Positions 55,633 to 64,000 of a stretch of DNA of 64,000 bases are shown one piece after another. Positions within the stretch are counted from its first letter, which is position 1. Each line of letters begins with the position of its first letter. Position numbers and translations under genes: made by a program. A model generated the notes under the pieces. That model did not search any database, was not told where the DNA came from, and was given only the letters and a program-made list of their open reading frames with translations. Origin of the DNA: Leptolyngbya iicbica LK (GTDB lineage: Bacteria; Cyanobacteriota; Cyanobacteriia; Phormidesmidales; Phormidesmidaceae); assembly GCF_004212215.1 (NCBI RefSeq), contig NZ_QVFV01000010.1:1-64000 (forward strand). Reading direction: 5' to 3'.

Positions 55633-56925
55633 ATGAGCTTCAGCCCTGTTAAAGCCCCCGGCAACATTGCTAACCAGACCATTTTTGGAACGGGTCTCGG
55701 TGACACCATCAACGGGTTAGCTGGCGACGATATCATCTTTGGCCTAGCGGGCGATGACTCGCTCTTTGGCGGCATCGACGACGACACCCTGTACGGCGGT
55801 AACGGCGAAGATACCCTACGCGGCGGCGATGGTGACGACACGCTGAGCGGCGGTAACCATAGCGACCTCTTGCGAGGAGGGGACGATAATGATTTGCTCC
55901 AAGGTGGCGGCGCTAACGATAGCCTCTTTGGTGATGATGGCAACGACACGTTGAAGGGGGGCGCGGGGGTCGACATTCTCAACGGTGGTGCAGACAACGA
56001 CTGGCTCGATGGTGGTAATGGGATCGACATCCTGAGTGGTGGATCTGGTAATGACACTTACATCATTGATGTCAGAGCGGTCGACACCGTCACCGAGGGG
56101 GTGGGGCAAGGCTTTGATACTGTCCATGCCTACTGGGGTGATTTCAGCCTGGGCACGGCAGGCTTCGAAAATATTGAAATTCTAGAGCTGAAAGATGCGG
56201 CAGGTTATGTTGGTCGCGGCAACTTACTCGGCAACGTGATTTATGGCAACGAGCAAAGCAATACGCTGAGTGGTTTCGCCAATAGCTACCACGATTCGAA
56301 TGTTGATGACGGTAATGACGTTCTCAAAGGCTTTGAGGGCCAGGATATTTTATTAGGCGGAACGGGGAATGACTCCCTGGAAGGGGGGCTTAATGAAGAC
56401 TTGCTCATTGGTCACTCAGGAAACGACACCCTGGTGGGAGGGGCCGGACAAGATTTCCTCTTCGGCTATGAGGGCAACGATCGCTATGTCTACACCAGCG
56501 TTAATCAAAGTCGGCCTGGAGCTGGCAACCAAGACCAAATTGGGATGGTGACGACAACCACTCATAGTCATCCCACGGGAAGAGTCTGGGTCACTGTCGA
56601 TCCCATTTACGATCAGACCGTGCGGGCAGATGCGTTTCAGTCGCGCCAAGCTGCTAATGATGGAGACAAGATTGACCTGTCTGCCATTGACTCAGATCCC
56701 AATACCCATGGCGATCAAGCCTTCCGGTTTATTGGGGATGATGAATTCTCCGGAGATGCTCTGGGAGAGGTTCGAGTCGTTCAAGTGGGATCCGGAGTTT
56801 TTCAGAATCAATCAGTGGTGATGGTCAACTTGGGGGGAGCGTCCGCCGATACCAGTCCCGACATGATCATCAATGTTCATACGGAGAACTTCACGCCCTT
56901 GGCTGCCAATGACTTTATTTTGTAG
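55633..56925 (+). CDS. RTX (hemolysin-type) calcium-binding secreted protein
   Basis: A 430-residue protein. Residues ~20-145 hold about a dozen RTX nonapeptides of the GGxGxDxLx type, e.g. GGDGDDTLSGG, forming a calcium-binding beta roll. A middle domain (TYIIDVRAVDTVTEGVGQGFDTV ... NLLGNVIYGNEQSNTLSGF) leads into a second, shorter RTX block (~240-290). The C-terminal ~90 residues (DKIDLSAIDSDPNTHGDQAFRFIG ... NDFIL) resemble the serralysin-type C-terminal domain that carries the type I secretion signal. There is no N-terminal signal peptide and no catalytic motif. It is probably a surface-layer, matrix or motility-related protein. The transporter genes are not in the window. Confidence 0.88.
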   Translation: MSFSPVKAPGNIANQTIFGTGLGDTINGLAGDDIIFGLAGDDSLFGGIDDDTLYGGNGEDTLRGGDGDDTLSGGNHSDLLRGGDDNDLLQGGGANDSLFGDDGNDTLKGGAGVDILNGGADNDWLDGGNGIDILSGGSGNDTYIIDVRAVDTVTEGVGQGFDTVHAYWGDFSLGTAGFENIEILELKDAAGYVGRGNLLGNVIYGNEQSNTLSGFANSYHDSNVDDGNDVLKGFEGQDILLGGTGNDSLEGGLNEDLLIGHSGNDTLVGGAGQDFLFGYEGNDRYVYTSVNQSRPGAGNQDQIGMVTTTTHSHPTGRVWVTVDPIYDQTVRADAFQSRQAANDGDKIDLSAIDSDPNTHGDQAFRFIGDDEFSGDALGEVRVVQVGSGVFQNQSVVMVNLGGASADTSPDMIINVHTENFTPLAANDFIL

Positions 56926-57025
56926 CGATCAGGGTAGTCAGATAAGTCTGTGTTTGCGACAGCAAGGAGCGCCAGACTAATGACATCCAGGTCTCCCACA
57001 ATCAGTGGCTCAATTTAAGACAACG

Positions 57026-57058
57026 AACGCCGGAGGAACTGCTTTCCTCCGGCGTTTT
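57026..57058 (+). terminator. Intrinsic terminator between RTX and sufR genes
   Basis: A perfect 13-bp stem AACGCCGGAGGAA/TTCCTCCGGCGTT (57026-57038 and 57044-57056), 5-nt loop, TTTT at the plus-strand 3' end. It lies 100 nt after the RTX stop and 29 nt after the sufR stop on the other strand, so it may serve both. Confidence 0.85.
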
Positions 57059-57086
57059 GCGTGTTGGTGCGTACTGTCTGAAATGT

Positions 57087-57746
57087 TTATGGTTGAGCTT
57101 GGACAAGGTAGCCGCAGCGATGCTCGCCCTGTACAAGCCAGTGGGTGCGCTGTACCGAGCAGTCCGGCAAGGCGATTTGAAACATTTCCAGTTCGTGGCC
57201 GCAGACACTGGGAAAATTTTCCGCAATGTGAGAAATGGCGCAGTTGTATTCGGTGATCATGTAGCAGGGGCCAGTGGCGCAGCGATCGCCGTCGGACTCA
57301 ACTTGGTGCCACTCCGCCATATAGCCCTCTCGCTTACGGAGGTTCACCAAGCGGTCAACGCGCTCCTCAATCGAGCCCTCCCCCATGCGATCGCGATATT
57401 CCTGGGCCTTGCGTTCCCACTGCTTTTGCAAAATTGTGCTGACTTGGTCATGCCCGACAGTATCAGCCAGGGTATCGAGTAGAGAAATCGCAAACTCATC
57501 GTATTGGGCGGGGAAGCGATCGCGCCCCTTTCGACTCAGTTGATAAAGGTAGTTGGGCCGCCCCATGCCAGACTGTACTGCCCGATGCTCAATCAATGCT
57601 TCTGCCGTCAGATCTTTTAGATGTCGGCGAATGGCTTGAGCACTCACCCCCAACGACTCCGCCAAAGTTTGAGCGCTGGCTTCTCCTTCTTTGAGCAGAT
57701 ATTGCAAGATATCGTCTTTAGTCGAGACTGGCTGGAGAGAAGTCAT
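57087..57746 (-). CDS. sufR: SufR, Fe-S-dependent repressor of the suf operon
   Basis: A 219-residue DeoR/ArsR-like winged-helix regulator. The N-terminal HTH (ASAQTLAESLGVSAQAIRRHLKDL) is followed by the diagnostic C-terminal cysteine pattern C-x12-C-x13-C-x14-C at Cys169, 182, 196 and 211, which in characterised SufR proteins ligates [4Fe-4S] clusters in each subunit of the dimer. With clusters intact it represses the divergent suf operon and itself; loss of clusters under iron or oxidative stress relieves repression. It is transcribed divergently from ftrC-sufBCDS, with three SufR boxes between. Confidence 0.96.
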   Translation of the reverse strand: MTSLQPVSTKDDILQYLLKEGEASAQTLAESLGVSAQAIRRHLKDLTAEALIEHRAVQSGMGRPNYLYQLSRKGRDRFPAQYDEFAISLLDTLADTVGHDQVSTILQKQWERKAQEYRDRMGEGSIEERVDRLVNLRKREGYMAEWHQVESDGDRCATGPCYMITEYNCAISHIAENFPSVCGHELEMFQIALPDCSVQRTHWLVQGEHRCGYLVQAQP

Positions 57747-57910
57747 GGGTCTAAAACCGTTTCAGCGCTGACAGACGGGCGACTCAAAGAGCCTTGAGAA
57801 AGGCTTGAAGCTAGGGACCAGGGGAGGCAAAGCGAGAGCGATCGCCCACTGGTTTCCGTGACACAGAAATCAGAATCACCCTCAGCATGGCAGCCTGCCT
57901 GCCACTTTAG

Positions 57911-57924
57911 CAACATTTTAGTTG
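57911..57924. promoter_or_regulatory. SufR box 1
   Basis: CAAC-N6-GTTG with spacer ATTTTA. Exact match to the published cyanobacterial SufR operator pattern. Its centre is 25 bp from box 2. Being nearer sufR, it probably controls sufR itself. Confidence 0.85.
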
Positions 57925-57935
57925 TTTTACTTTGA

Positions 57936-57949
57936 CAACACTTATGTTG
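57936..57949. promoter_or_regulatory. SufR box 2
   Basis: CAAC-N6-GTTG with spacer ACTTAT. The outer bases extend the similarity of boxes 1 and 2 (TAGCAAC... and ...GTTGCTA). Confidence 0.85.
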
Positions 57950-57984
57950 CTAAAGTAACCTGAAATTAAATCGAGTAACTTACA

Positions 57985-57998
57985 CAACTTTCAGGTTG
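57985..57998. promoter_or_regulatory. SufR box 3, overlapping the ftrC-suf promoter
   Basis: CAAC-N6-GTTG with spacer TTTCAG. It lies immediately upstream of a TATAAG -10-like hexamer at 58006-58011, i.e. in the -35/-10 interval, where a bound repressor would block RNA polymerase. Confidence 0.85.
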
Positions 57999-58005
57999 TT
58001 TTAAT

Positions 58006-58011
58006 TATAAG
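58006..58011 (+). promoter_or_regulatory. Candidate -10 element for ftrC-sufBCDS
   Basis: TATAAG, with SufR box 3 occupying the -35/-10 spacer and a transcript start expected near 58018, ~30 nt before the ftrC ATG. The -35 is weak (TTACAC about 20 bp upstream, or CACAAC at 17 bp). Confidence 0.5.
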
Positions 58012-58049
58012 ATTGAACAGTCAAGACGCCACCTAATCTAGAAAGTCCG

Positions 58050-58412
58050 ATGCAAGACACTCAAGCCACGACCCAAGCGACCGAAAAGAACCTGGAGCTG
58101 ATGCGCAATTTTGCGCAGAGCTATGCCAAGCGCACCGGCACTTATTTTTGTGCTGATCTAGGCGTCACTGCGGTCGTGCTCGAAGGGTTGGCCAAGCATA
58201 AAGACGACTTGGGCGCCCCGCTCTGCCCCTGTCGTCACTACGAAGACAAAGAGGCCGAAGCCAAAGCCACTTACTGGAACTGTCCTTGCGTGCCAATGCA
58301 GGAGCGCCATGAATGTCACTGCATGTTGTTTTTAAAGGAAGACAACCCCTTCGCAGGCGATAAGCAAGAGATTTCCTTCGACGAAATTCGCTCCGAAACT
58401 AATAAATATTAA
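58050..58412 (+). CDS. ftrC: Ferredoxin-thioredoxin reductase, catalytic (beta) subunit
   Basis: A 120-residue FTR catalytic chain. It carries a [4Fe-4S] cluster beside a redox-active disulphide and passes electrons from photosystem I-reduced ferredoxin to thioredoxins, switching Calvin-cycle enzymes on in the light. All conserved cysteines are visible: CPC (59, 61), CPC (78, 80) and CHC (89, 91). It is the first gene after the SufR boxes and 97 nt upstream of sufB on the same strand. It is therefore probably cotranscribed with the suf genes and SufR-controlled, an arrangement I recall from some other cyanobacteria. The variable subunit gene ftrV is not in the window. Confidence 0.96.
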   Translation: MQDTQATTQATEKNLELMRNFAQSYAKRTGTYFCADLGVTAVVLEGLAKHKDDLGAPLCPCRHYEDKEAEAKATYWNCPCVPMQERHECHCMLFLKEDNPFAGDKQEISFDEIRSETNKY

Positions 58413-58509
58413 TGCGATTGATGTAGGAGGACGATCTCTTCGCCCTCCTTGGCCGATTATCGCCCTGGCTCCCTAGTCCACTGTTGTAAATTCCACCTTT
58501 TCTCCGTTT

Positions 58510-59946
58510 ATGACTACTTCCGTTCGGTCACTGGTTAGCGAACCTTATAAGTACGGCTTCAAAACTGATATCGAAGCGGATACGATCCCCCGGGGTCTGA
58601 GCGAAGACACGGTTCGCTTGATTTCCGCCAAAAAAGAAGAGCCGAAATTCATGCTGGAGTTTCGCCTCAAGGCTTACCGCAAGTGGCTACAAATGGCAGA
58701 ACCGGATTGGGCGAATGTGGGCTATCCACCCATTAACTATCAGGACATCATTTACTACTCCGCGCCCAAGCAAGAGAAGAAAAAGCTCAAGAGCTTGGAT
58801 GAGGCTGATCCGGCCCTGCTAGAAACCTTCGAGAAGTTGGGCTTGCCCCTGTCAGAGCAAAAGCGGTTGGCGAACGTCGCCGTGGATGCAGTCTTCGATA
58901 GTGTTTCCATCGGCACCACCTATAAGGAGAAGCTGGCAGAAGACGGCGTGATTTTCTGCTCGATTTCGGAAGCGGTGGAAGAGTTTCCTGAACTGGTAGA
59001 GAAATATCTCGGCAGCGTGGTGCCCGTCGGCGACAACTACTTTGCCGCCCTAAACTCAGCGGTCTTCAGCGACGGCTCCTTCGTCTACATTCCTAAGGGC
59101 ACTAAATGCCCGATGGATTTGTCCACCTACTTCCGCATCAACAACGGCGACTCCGGCCAGTTTGAGCGGACGCTCATCGTGGCGGAAGAAGGCAGCTCGG
59201 TGACCTACCTGGAAGGCTGCACCGCGCCCATGTACGACACCAACCAGCTCCACGCGGCGGTGGTCGAACTGGTGGCGCTCGACAACGCCGAAATCAAGTA
59301 CTCCACCGTCCAAAACTGGTTTGCGGGTGACGAGCAAGGTCGCGGTGGCATTTACAACTTTGTGACCAAGCGCGGCCTTTGCCACAAAAACGCCAAAATT
59401 TCTTGGACGCAAGTGGAAACCGGTTCCGCCATCACCTGGAAGTATCCCAGTTGCGTGCTGCTGGGCGACAACTCCGTCGGCGAATTCTACTCCGTAGCGC
59501 TGACCAACAACATGCAGCAGGCCGATACCGGCACCAAGATGGTTCACATCGGCAAAAACACCCGCAGCACCATCGTGTCCAAGGGAATTTCCGCAGGCAA
59601 GTCCAAGAACAGCTATCGCGGCTTGGTGAAAATCGGCCCCAAAGCCGAGGGTGCCCGGAACTACTCTCAGTGCGACTCGATGCTGATTGGCGACACCTCT
59701 AACGCTAATACCTTCCCCTACATCCAGGTGCAGAACAACACCGCCCAAGTCGAACACGAAGCTTCGACCTCCAAGATTGGAGAAGACCAGTTGTTCTACT
59801 TTGCTCAGCGGGGCATTTCTCCCGAAGATGCGGTGTCGATGATCATCAGCGGTTTCTGCCGTGAAGTGTTCAACGAGTTGCCCATGGAGTTCGCCGCTGA
59901 GGCGGATAAGCTGATGGCCCTGAAGCTCGAAAATACAGTTGGCTAG
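58510..59946 (+). CDS. sufB: Fe-S cluster assembly scaffold SufB
   Basis: A 478-residue SufB (Ycf24), the scaffold subunit of the SufBC2D complex on which new Fe-S clusters are built. Typical blocks are [34 protein letters not shown]-type (here [15 protein letters not shown]), [21 protein letters not shown] and SRGLVKI-like YRGLVKIGP, followed by the C-terminal [19 protein letters not shown] with the conserved cluster-related Cys. No Shine-Dalgarno is obvious before the ATG, so translation may depend on the upstream leader. Confidence 0.98.
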   Translation: MTTSVRSLVSEPYKYGFKTDIEADTIPRGLSEDTVRLISAKKEEPKFMLEFRLKAYRKWLQMAEPDWANVGYPPINYQDIIYYSAPKQEKKKLKSLDEADPALLETFEKLGLPLSEQKRLANVAVDAVFDSVSIGTTYKEKLAEDGVIFCSISEAVEEFPELVEKYLGSVVPVGDNYFAALNSAVFSDGSFVYIPKGTKCPMDLSTYFRINNGDSGQFERTLIVAEEGSSVTYLEGCTAPMYDTNQLHAAVVELVALDNAEIKYSTVQNWFAGDEQGRGGIYNFVTKRGLCHKNAKISWTQVETGSAITWKYPSCVLLGDNSVGEFYSVALTNNMQQADTGTKMVHIGKNTRSTIVSKGISAGKSKNSYRGLVKIGPKAEGARNYSQCDSMLIGDTSNANTFPYIQVQNNTAQVEHEASTSKIGEDQLFYFAQRGISPEDAVSMIISGFCREVFNELPMEFAAEADKLMALKLENTVG

Positions 59947-60026
59947 AACTGTTTTATCAGGGAGATGAATGAGGTGGTTTGTGATCGCCCCATCGTCTCC
60001 CTAACTTATTGAATTCGTAAATGTAG

Positions 60027-60043
60027 GGTGGGCACCGCCCGCC
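60027..60043. repeat. Short REP-like hairpin in the sufB-sufC gap
   Basis: GGTGGGC-ACC-GCCCGCC, a 7-bp stem with one G-U pair and a 3-nt loop, preceded by GTA. The sequence resembles GTAGGGTGGGC-type dispersed repeats common in cyanobacterial genomes. It sits in an unusually long gap (152 bp) within the suf operon. Confidence 0.6.
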
Positions 60044-60098
60044 AAACCAGTACCGACGCAGTGAAATTGACGTAGTTAGGATTGCTAGACCCAGAGCC

Positions 60099-60887
60099 AT
60101 GATTAATGAGAACAGTGAAGTGATATTGTCCGTGCGTGACCTGCACGCCACCGTCGATGGCACGGAGATCCTGAAAGGGGTCAACCTGGAAGTCAAGGCA
60201 GGCGAGATCCACGCCATCATGGGCTTGAACGGCTCCGGCAAGAGCACCTTCTCGAAAGTGCTGGCGGGGCATCCTGATTACGAAATGACCAGCGGCGAGA
60301 TTACATTCAAGGGCGAAGACATCGCCGAACTGGAGCCCCACGAACGCGCCACCGCTGGGATCTTCCTCGCGTTCCAATATCCCCTGGAAATTCCGGGTGT
60401 CAGCAACCGTGACTTTTTGCGCGTCGCTTTCAACGCTCACCGCAAGTCTCAGGGCGAAGAAGAAATGGACGTGTTCGACTTCGACGACTTGATCGAAGAA
60501 AAGCTGGAAGTTGTCAAAATGGACGCAGCCTTTTTGGACCGCAGCGTCAACGAAGGCTTTTCTGGCGGTGAGAAAAAGCGCAACGAGATTTTGCAAATGG
60601 CGCTGCTAGAGCCCACCCTATCGATTCTCGACGAAACCGATTCCGGTCTAGACATCGACGCATTGAAAACCGTGGCGGGTGGCGTGAATCAGTTGGCGAA
60701 TCCCAGCAACGCTGTGGTCATGATTACCCACTACCAGCGCTTGCTGAATTACATCGTGCCGGACTACGTACATGTGATGGCCGACGGTCGCATCATCACC
60801 ACGGGCGGCAAAGAACTCGCCGAACGGCTGGAAGCGGAAGGCTACGAAGAGATTATGGCGGAGCACAAAGCGGAGGTGGTAGCGTAA
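60099..60887 (+). CDS. sufC: Fe-S cluster assembly ATPase SufC
   Basis: A 262-residue cytoplasmic ABC-type ATPase (Ycf16) of the SufBC2D complex. Walker [10 protein letters not shown] (42-50), signature [12 protein letters not shown] and Walker [13 protein letters not shown] are intact. The Suf-specific [13 protein letters not shown] replaces the DEP of transporters. ATP hydrolysis drives the SufBD rearrangement for cluster assembly. Its stop codon overlaps the sufD start by one base (TAATG), so translation is coupled. Confidence 0.98.
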   Translation: MINENSEVILSVRDLHATVDGTEILKGVNLEVKAGEIHAIMGLNGSGKSTFSKVLAGHPDYEMTSGEITFKGEDIAELEPHERATAGIFLAFQYPLEIPGVSNRDFLRVAFNAHRKSQGEEEMDVFDFDDLIEEKLEVVKMDAAFLDRSVNEGFSGGEKKRNEILQMALLEPTLSILDETDSGLDIDALKTVAGGVNQLANPSNAVVMITHYQRLLNYIVPDYVHVMADGRIITTGGKELAERLEAEGYEEIMAEHKAEVVA

Positions 60888-62230
60888 TGGCAATTCAAGT
60901 TTCCAACTCCGAGACGTCCACCCAGCCGACGAAGCGCGAGCAGCGGGAAGCCTATTTGAAGTCACTGCTCAGCACTGTTCAGGCCAGCGTACCGGAAGCC
61001 CTGGCATTTTCAGACTTGCGGGCAAAAGCTGAGGCGATCGTCAACGAGCACACCTTCCCCTCTAACCGCGACGAAGATTGGCGCTTCACCGACTTGAGTC
61101 CGATGCTGTCGGTGCCCTTCCAAGCGGCGGAAAGCCCCGCTGAGATTGACATGGGCGCACTGGGGCCAGTGCAGATGCCGGAAGCGATCGCCCGCATCGT
61201 TCTCGTCAATGGTCAATACAACAAAACCCTTTCAAATATCGACCAACTCCCCACGGGTGTCGTGGTCGGCAATCTCGCCAACCTCAAAGATGGCGCACTC
61301 GGCGAAAAGCTCACCGCTCGCCTCGCCATGTCCAACGGGGGGCACGAAGTCTTTACCGCTCTGAATACCACTGGCTTTCAAGATGCAGCGGTGGTGTACG
61401 TGCCCCGCAATCAGGTGGTCGAACGGCCGATTCAGGTGGTGTATTTGTCTGTCGCTCGCGGCGAGCCGATCATCGCTAATCCCCGCTGCCTGGTCATCGC
61501 AGAATCCGGCAGCGCCGTCACCGTAGTCGAAGATTTCTTTGGCGCGCACGATCGCGACCATTGCAACAACAGCGTCACCGAGATTTGGGCCGACGACAAT
61601 GCCCAAGTGACCCATGTGCGGCTGCAGCGTGAGAGCGCAGGCACCTTTCATATTGGCAAAACCGCCATCACCCAAGGTCGCGACAGTCGCTACACCATCG
61701 TTCCCGTGACTCTCGGTGCGTGCATCTCGCGGCACAACCTGGAGGTTTACCAGAACGGTCCCCAGACGGACACGAATTTATATGGGCTGACGGCGATCGC
61801 CCAATCCCAACTCGCCGACACCCACAGCTTGATCGCCATGAACCATCCCCATGGCACCGCCGACCAGCTGCACAAGGCGATCATCGACGACTCGGCTCAC
61901 GCCGTTTTCAACGGTCGAGTCTGGGTGCCCCGTGATGCCCAGCTCACCAACGCCAGTCAGCTCAACCGCAATCTGCTGCTGTCGGGCAAGGCTCGGGTCG
62001 ATACCAAGCCGGAACTCGACATCGTGGCTGACAACGTGAAGTGTGCCCACGGGGCGACGGTGAGCCAGTTAGACGCCAACGAAGTGTTCTATTTGCAAAG
62101 TCGCGGCATCAGTGCCGAGGCCGCGCAACGGCTGTTGATTTACGGATTTGCGATGGACATTATTGATCGCATTCCCATCCCATCCCTGCGAGGATCGCTT
62201 ACCAACACTGTAACGGGGCGATCGCGCTAG
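60887..62230 (+). CDS. sufD: Fe-S cluster assembly protein SufD
   Basis: A 447-residue SufD, the SufB paralogue that completes SufBC2D and is needed for iron entry. Family blocks are NRDEDWRFTDLSPML near the N-terminus, a beta-helical core with VVEDFFGAHDRDHCNNSVTEIWADDNAQVTHVRLQ, and the C-terminal KCAHGATVSQLDANEVFYLQSRGISAEAAQRLLIYGFAMDIIDRIP. The ATG overlaps the sufC stop. Confidence 0.97.
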   Translation: MAIQVSNSETSTQPTKREQREAYLKSLLSTVQASVPEALAFSDLRAKAEAIVNEHTFPSNRDEDWRFTDLSPMLSVPFQAAESPAEIDMGALGPVQMPEAIARIVLVNGQYNKTLSNIDQLPTGVVVGNLANLKDGALGEKLTARLAMSNGGHEVFTALNTTGFQDAAVVYVPRNQVVERPIQVVYLSVARGEPIIANPRCLVIAESGSAVTVVEDFFGAHDRDHCNNSVTEIWADDNAQVTHVRLQRESAGTFHIGKTAITQGRDSRYTIVPVTLGACISRHNLEVYQNGPQTDTNLYGLTAIAQSQLADTHSLIAMNHPHGTADQLHKAIIDDSAHAVFNGRVWVPRDAQLTNASQLNRNLLLSGKARVDTKPELDIVADNVKCAHGATVSQLDANEVFYLQSRGISAEAAQRLLIYGFAMDIIDRIPIPSLRGSLTNTVTGRSR

Positions 62231-62279
62231 CTAGGATGATTGTAAGGTTGCACTATAACATTCCATTGAAACTGTCCCT

Positions 62280-63554
62280 ATGACTCTGGCTCAAGCCCAA
62301 GCACTCACCCTCGCCGCTAAGGTTCGTGACGACTTCCCGATTCTCCGTCAGGAAGTGAACGGGCACCCGTTGGTGTATTTTGACAACGCGGCCACGTCGC
62401 AGAAGCCCAAGCAGGTGCTGGATGTCATCAAGCACTACTACGAGTTGGACAACGCCAACGTTCACCGAGGGGTTCACGCGCTGAGTGCGCGGGCAACGGA
62501 TGCCTACGAAGGGGCGCGAGACAAAATTGCCGCCTTCGTCAACGCCGCATCACGGGACGAGATTGTCTTTACCCGCAACGCTAGCGAGGCGATCAATCTA
62601 GTCGCTTACGCCTGGGGCATGAACACCTTGCAGGCTGGAGACGAAATCGTTCTCTCGGTGATGGAGCACCATAGTAATCTGGTGCCCTGGCAGTTTGTCG
62701 CCCAGCGCACTGGCGCGGTACTCAAGTACGTGGGCCTGACGGAAACCCAGGAATTGAATTTGGAGGAGCTGCGATCGCACCTCTCCGACCAAACCAAGCT
62801 CATCGCCGTCAACCACGTCTCCAACACCCTGGGCTGCATCAATCCGGTCGAGGAAATTGTGGCTCTGGCGAACCACTATGGCGCACGGGTGCTGATCGAC
62901 GCCTGTCAGAGTACACCTCACATGCCGCTAGACGTGCAGGCGATGGGCTGTGATTGGCTCGTCGCGTCGGGTCACAAGATGTGCGGTCCCACAGGCGCAG
63001 GCTTCCTCTACGGCAAGCTGGATCTGCTCAAAGAAATGCCCCCCTTCATGGGCGGCGGCGAGATGATCGCCGATGTGTTTTTAGACCACTCCACCTATGC
63101 GGAACTGCCCCACAAGTTTGAAGCGGGCACCCCAGCGATCTCCGAGGCGATCGCGCTCGGTGCTGCAGTGGATTATTTGAACGCGATCGGCATGGACAAA
63201 ATTGCCGATTACGAGCACGAACTGACCGCTTACCTGTATCAGCAAATCAACCAGATTCCCCACCTGAAACTATACGGTCCCCAACCCCAAGCGGACGGCT
63301 CCGGTCGGGCCGCCTTGGCCACCTTCACCGTCGATGGCGTTCACGCCCAAGACCTCTCAACCCTGCTGGATCAGTCGGGCATCGCCATCCGCTCCGGGCA
63401 CCACTGCACTCAACCCTTGCACCGCATTTTGGGTGTCACGTCCACGGCACGGGCCAGTCTGTATTTCTACAACACCCGCGAAGAGATCGACATTTTTATC
63501 GCGGCCCTGAAGGACACGATTGATTTCTTCGCCAGCGTGTTTGACGACGATTGA
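62280..63554 (+). CDS. sufS: Cysteine desulfurase SufS
   Basis: A 424-residue group II cysteine desulfurase that takes sulfur from L-cysteine as a persulfide for cluster assembly. The PLP lysine is Lys233 ([11 protein letters not shown]) and the catalytic cysteine is Cys376 ([11 protein letters not shown]). [12 protein letters not shown] and the short group II lid loop are present. It is the last gene of the operon, 49 nt after sufD. No sufE is seen nearby. Confidence 0.97.
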   Translation: MTLAQAQALTLAAKVRDDFPILRQEVNGHPLVYFDNAATSQKPKQVLDVIKHYYELDNANVHRGVHALSARATDAYEGARDKIAAFVNAASRDEIVFTRNASEAINLVAYAWGMNTLQAGDEIVLSVMEHHSNLVPWQFVAQRTGAVLKYVGLTETQELNLEELRSHLSDQTKLIAVNHVSNTLGCINPVEEIVALANHYGARVLIDACQSTPHMPLDVQAMGCDWLVASGHKMCGPTGAGFLYGKLDLLKEMPPFMGGGEMIADVFLDHSTYAELPHKFEAGTPAISEAIALGAAVDYLNAIGMDKIADYEHELTAYLYQQINQIPHLKLYGPQPQADGSGRAALATFTVDGVHAQDLSTLLDQSGIAIRSGHHCTQPLHRILGVTSTARASLYFYNTREEIDIFIAALKDTIDFFASVFDDD

Positions 63555-63588
63555 TGGGATGGGCGATCGCCCGATCACGTCACCGACC

Positions 63589-63660
63589 GTAGGGGCGAGG
63601 CATTTTGTGAATTCCGTTTCGGAGGCTCCGAATGCAACAACCAAAATGCCTCGCCCCCAC
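63589..63660. repeat. REP-type double palindrome
   Basis: Arms of 18 bp with one mismatch, GTAGGGGCGAGGCATTTT (63589-63606) and its complement (63643-63660). An inner palindrome TTCGGA/TCCGAA lies at about 63618-63632. Confidence 0.85.
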
Positions 63661-63705
63661 AGGATATGAATCTTCCCGACATGCACTGCCCATTAATCAT
63701 GTTGG

Positions 63706-63942
63706 TCACCGCAAAGAATCTTTTTGCCAATTTTGCGGATTGGTTTGGATGTAGACACGAATATTGTCCAATTCGGTTTGATGGCGGATGATGCGATCGT
63801 GATAATTGCGTTGCCAAACCGGCGTGCCGGGGGTGTGGCGAAGGCGGTTGATTTGCAGGGCAGAGACCGATTTGTAATTGCCGACAATCGCGCCGACGGA
63901 TCCGGATGGGGTGCCGTGGGGGCGATCGGCCGAACCATCCAC
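63706..63942 (-). pseudogene. REP-associated (Y1/HUH) transposase, C-terminal fragment
   Basis: A 78-residue frame whose sequence GSVGAIVGNYKSVSALQINRL, then TPGTPVWQRNYHDRIIRHQ, then IRVYIQTNPQNW is the C-terminal signature of TnpA_REP/RAYT transposases (Y1_Tnp), including the catalytic-Tyr helix. The N-terminal half with the metal-binding HUH motif is missing; a REP copy begins only a few bases upstream. The product is therefore non-functional. The wider ORF at 63693-63983 in another frame is a shadow. Confidence 0.8.
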
Positions 63943-63947
63943 CGATC

Positions 63948-64000
63948 GTAGGGGCGAGGCATTCTCGGAGCTGCGTGCTGCATCAGAGCGAAATTGATTT
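63948..64000. repeat. Second REP copy, cut by the window end
   Basis: GTAGGGGCGAGGCATT at 63948-63963 repeats exactly the first 16 bases of the REP at 63589, in the same orientation, 359 bp away. The rest diverges or lies outside the window. Confidence 0.7.

Larger units (their letters stand above)
57747..58049. other. sufR-ftrC divergent regulatory region
   Basis: 303 bp, gene-free. The half near ftrC (57900-58015) is AT-rich and packed with palindromes (three SufR boxes and a candidate promoter). The half near sufR contains nothing else recognised. Confidence 0.8.
63555..64000. mobile_element. REP/RAYT remnant cluster
   Basis: The stretch downstream of sufS holds a full REP-type double hairpin (63589-63660), a truncated REP-associated transposase on the minus strand (63706-63942) and the start of a second REP copy (63948 onward), which runs out of the window. 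The layout fits a RAYT locus degraded by REP insertion. Confidence 0.7.

Noticed and set aside
58425-58449. Attenuator hairpin between ftrC and sufB (AGGAGG/CCTCCT)
   Set aside because: Only a 6-bp stem with a 13-nt loop and no U tract; too weak to claim.
63693-63983. 96-residue minus-strand ORF over the transposase remnant
   Set aside because: It is in a different frame from the recognisable transposase sequence and reads through a REP; it is a shadow.
1-64000. CRISPR array, prophage, secondary-metabolite cluster or intact insertion sequence
   Set aside because: No spaced direct repeats, phage structural genes, NRPS/PKS modules or complete transposase were found.

Overview
The window is chromosomal DNA of a cyanobacterium, probably a filamentous Leptolyngbya/Nodosilinea-type lineage (genus is inference). 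The evidence is psaA-psaB for photosystem I, a SufR-controlled sufBCDS operon with ftrC, the Calvin-cycle class II FBPase/SBPase, hemA of the C5 pathway, a HetZ-like protein, several cyanobacteria-typical unknown families (DUF4336, DUF3007, DUF3365), and very frequent HIP1 octamers (GCGATCGC). No phage, IS element with an intact transposase, CRISPR array or rRNA was seen. One tRNA (Gly-GCC) is present.

Layout. 0-10 kb: a GT39-type membrane glycosyltransferase, cinA, a 43-residue protein coupled to aroQ, an AT-rich GT4 glycosyltransferase between two palindromes, then psaA-psaB on the minus strand. 10-20 kb: a lipoprotein with a long acidic tail, a secreted protein with five 43-residue repeats and a Gly-Gly-Ser linker, a pair of DUF697-type GTPases (one canonical, one degenerate), and a Ser/Thr kinase with an extracytoplasmic tail, placed 2 nt before bioD. 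20-30 kb: a GH9 cellulase-GT2 pair, an ABC exporter, short-form hisG, a TetR-DUF4336 operon and an 8-oxoguanine-deaminase-like amidohydrolase. 30-45 kb: a TPR protein, a PRC-barrel protein, a TraB/GumN protein, a CNT nucleoside transporter, an orphan HNH nuclease, a zinc-ribbon protein, ribokinase, an SH3-like secreted protein, a large membrane/coiled-coil/TPR protein with exact 29-residue repeats, and the HetZ-like gene. 45-57 kb: trpA with DUF3007 and DUF302 genes, a flavoprotein, SBPase, hemA, tRNA-Gly, a DUF3365 haem sensor, trhO, an HDAC-family deacetylase and an RTX protein. 57-64 kb: sufR divergent from ftrC-sufB-sufC-sufD-sufS, with three perfect CAAC-N6-GTTG SufR boxes between them, then REP sequences around a decayed REP-associated transposase.

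Most of the window is ordinary core genome. The most distinctive observations are: (1) nine consecutive plus four further 29-residue repeats in the 945-residue membrane/TPR protein at 40190-43027; (2) the triple SufR operator upstream of ftrC, which places ferredoxin-thioredoxin reductase with Fe-S assembly; (3) the GH9 cellulase/glycosyltransferase pair; (4) the canonical/degenerate GTPase pair; (5) a six-run G-quadruplex motif between a flavoprotein gene and SBPase. No complete, clearly new multi-gene system was recognised.
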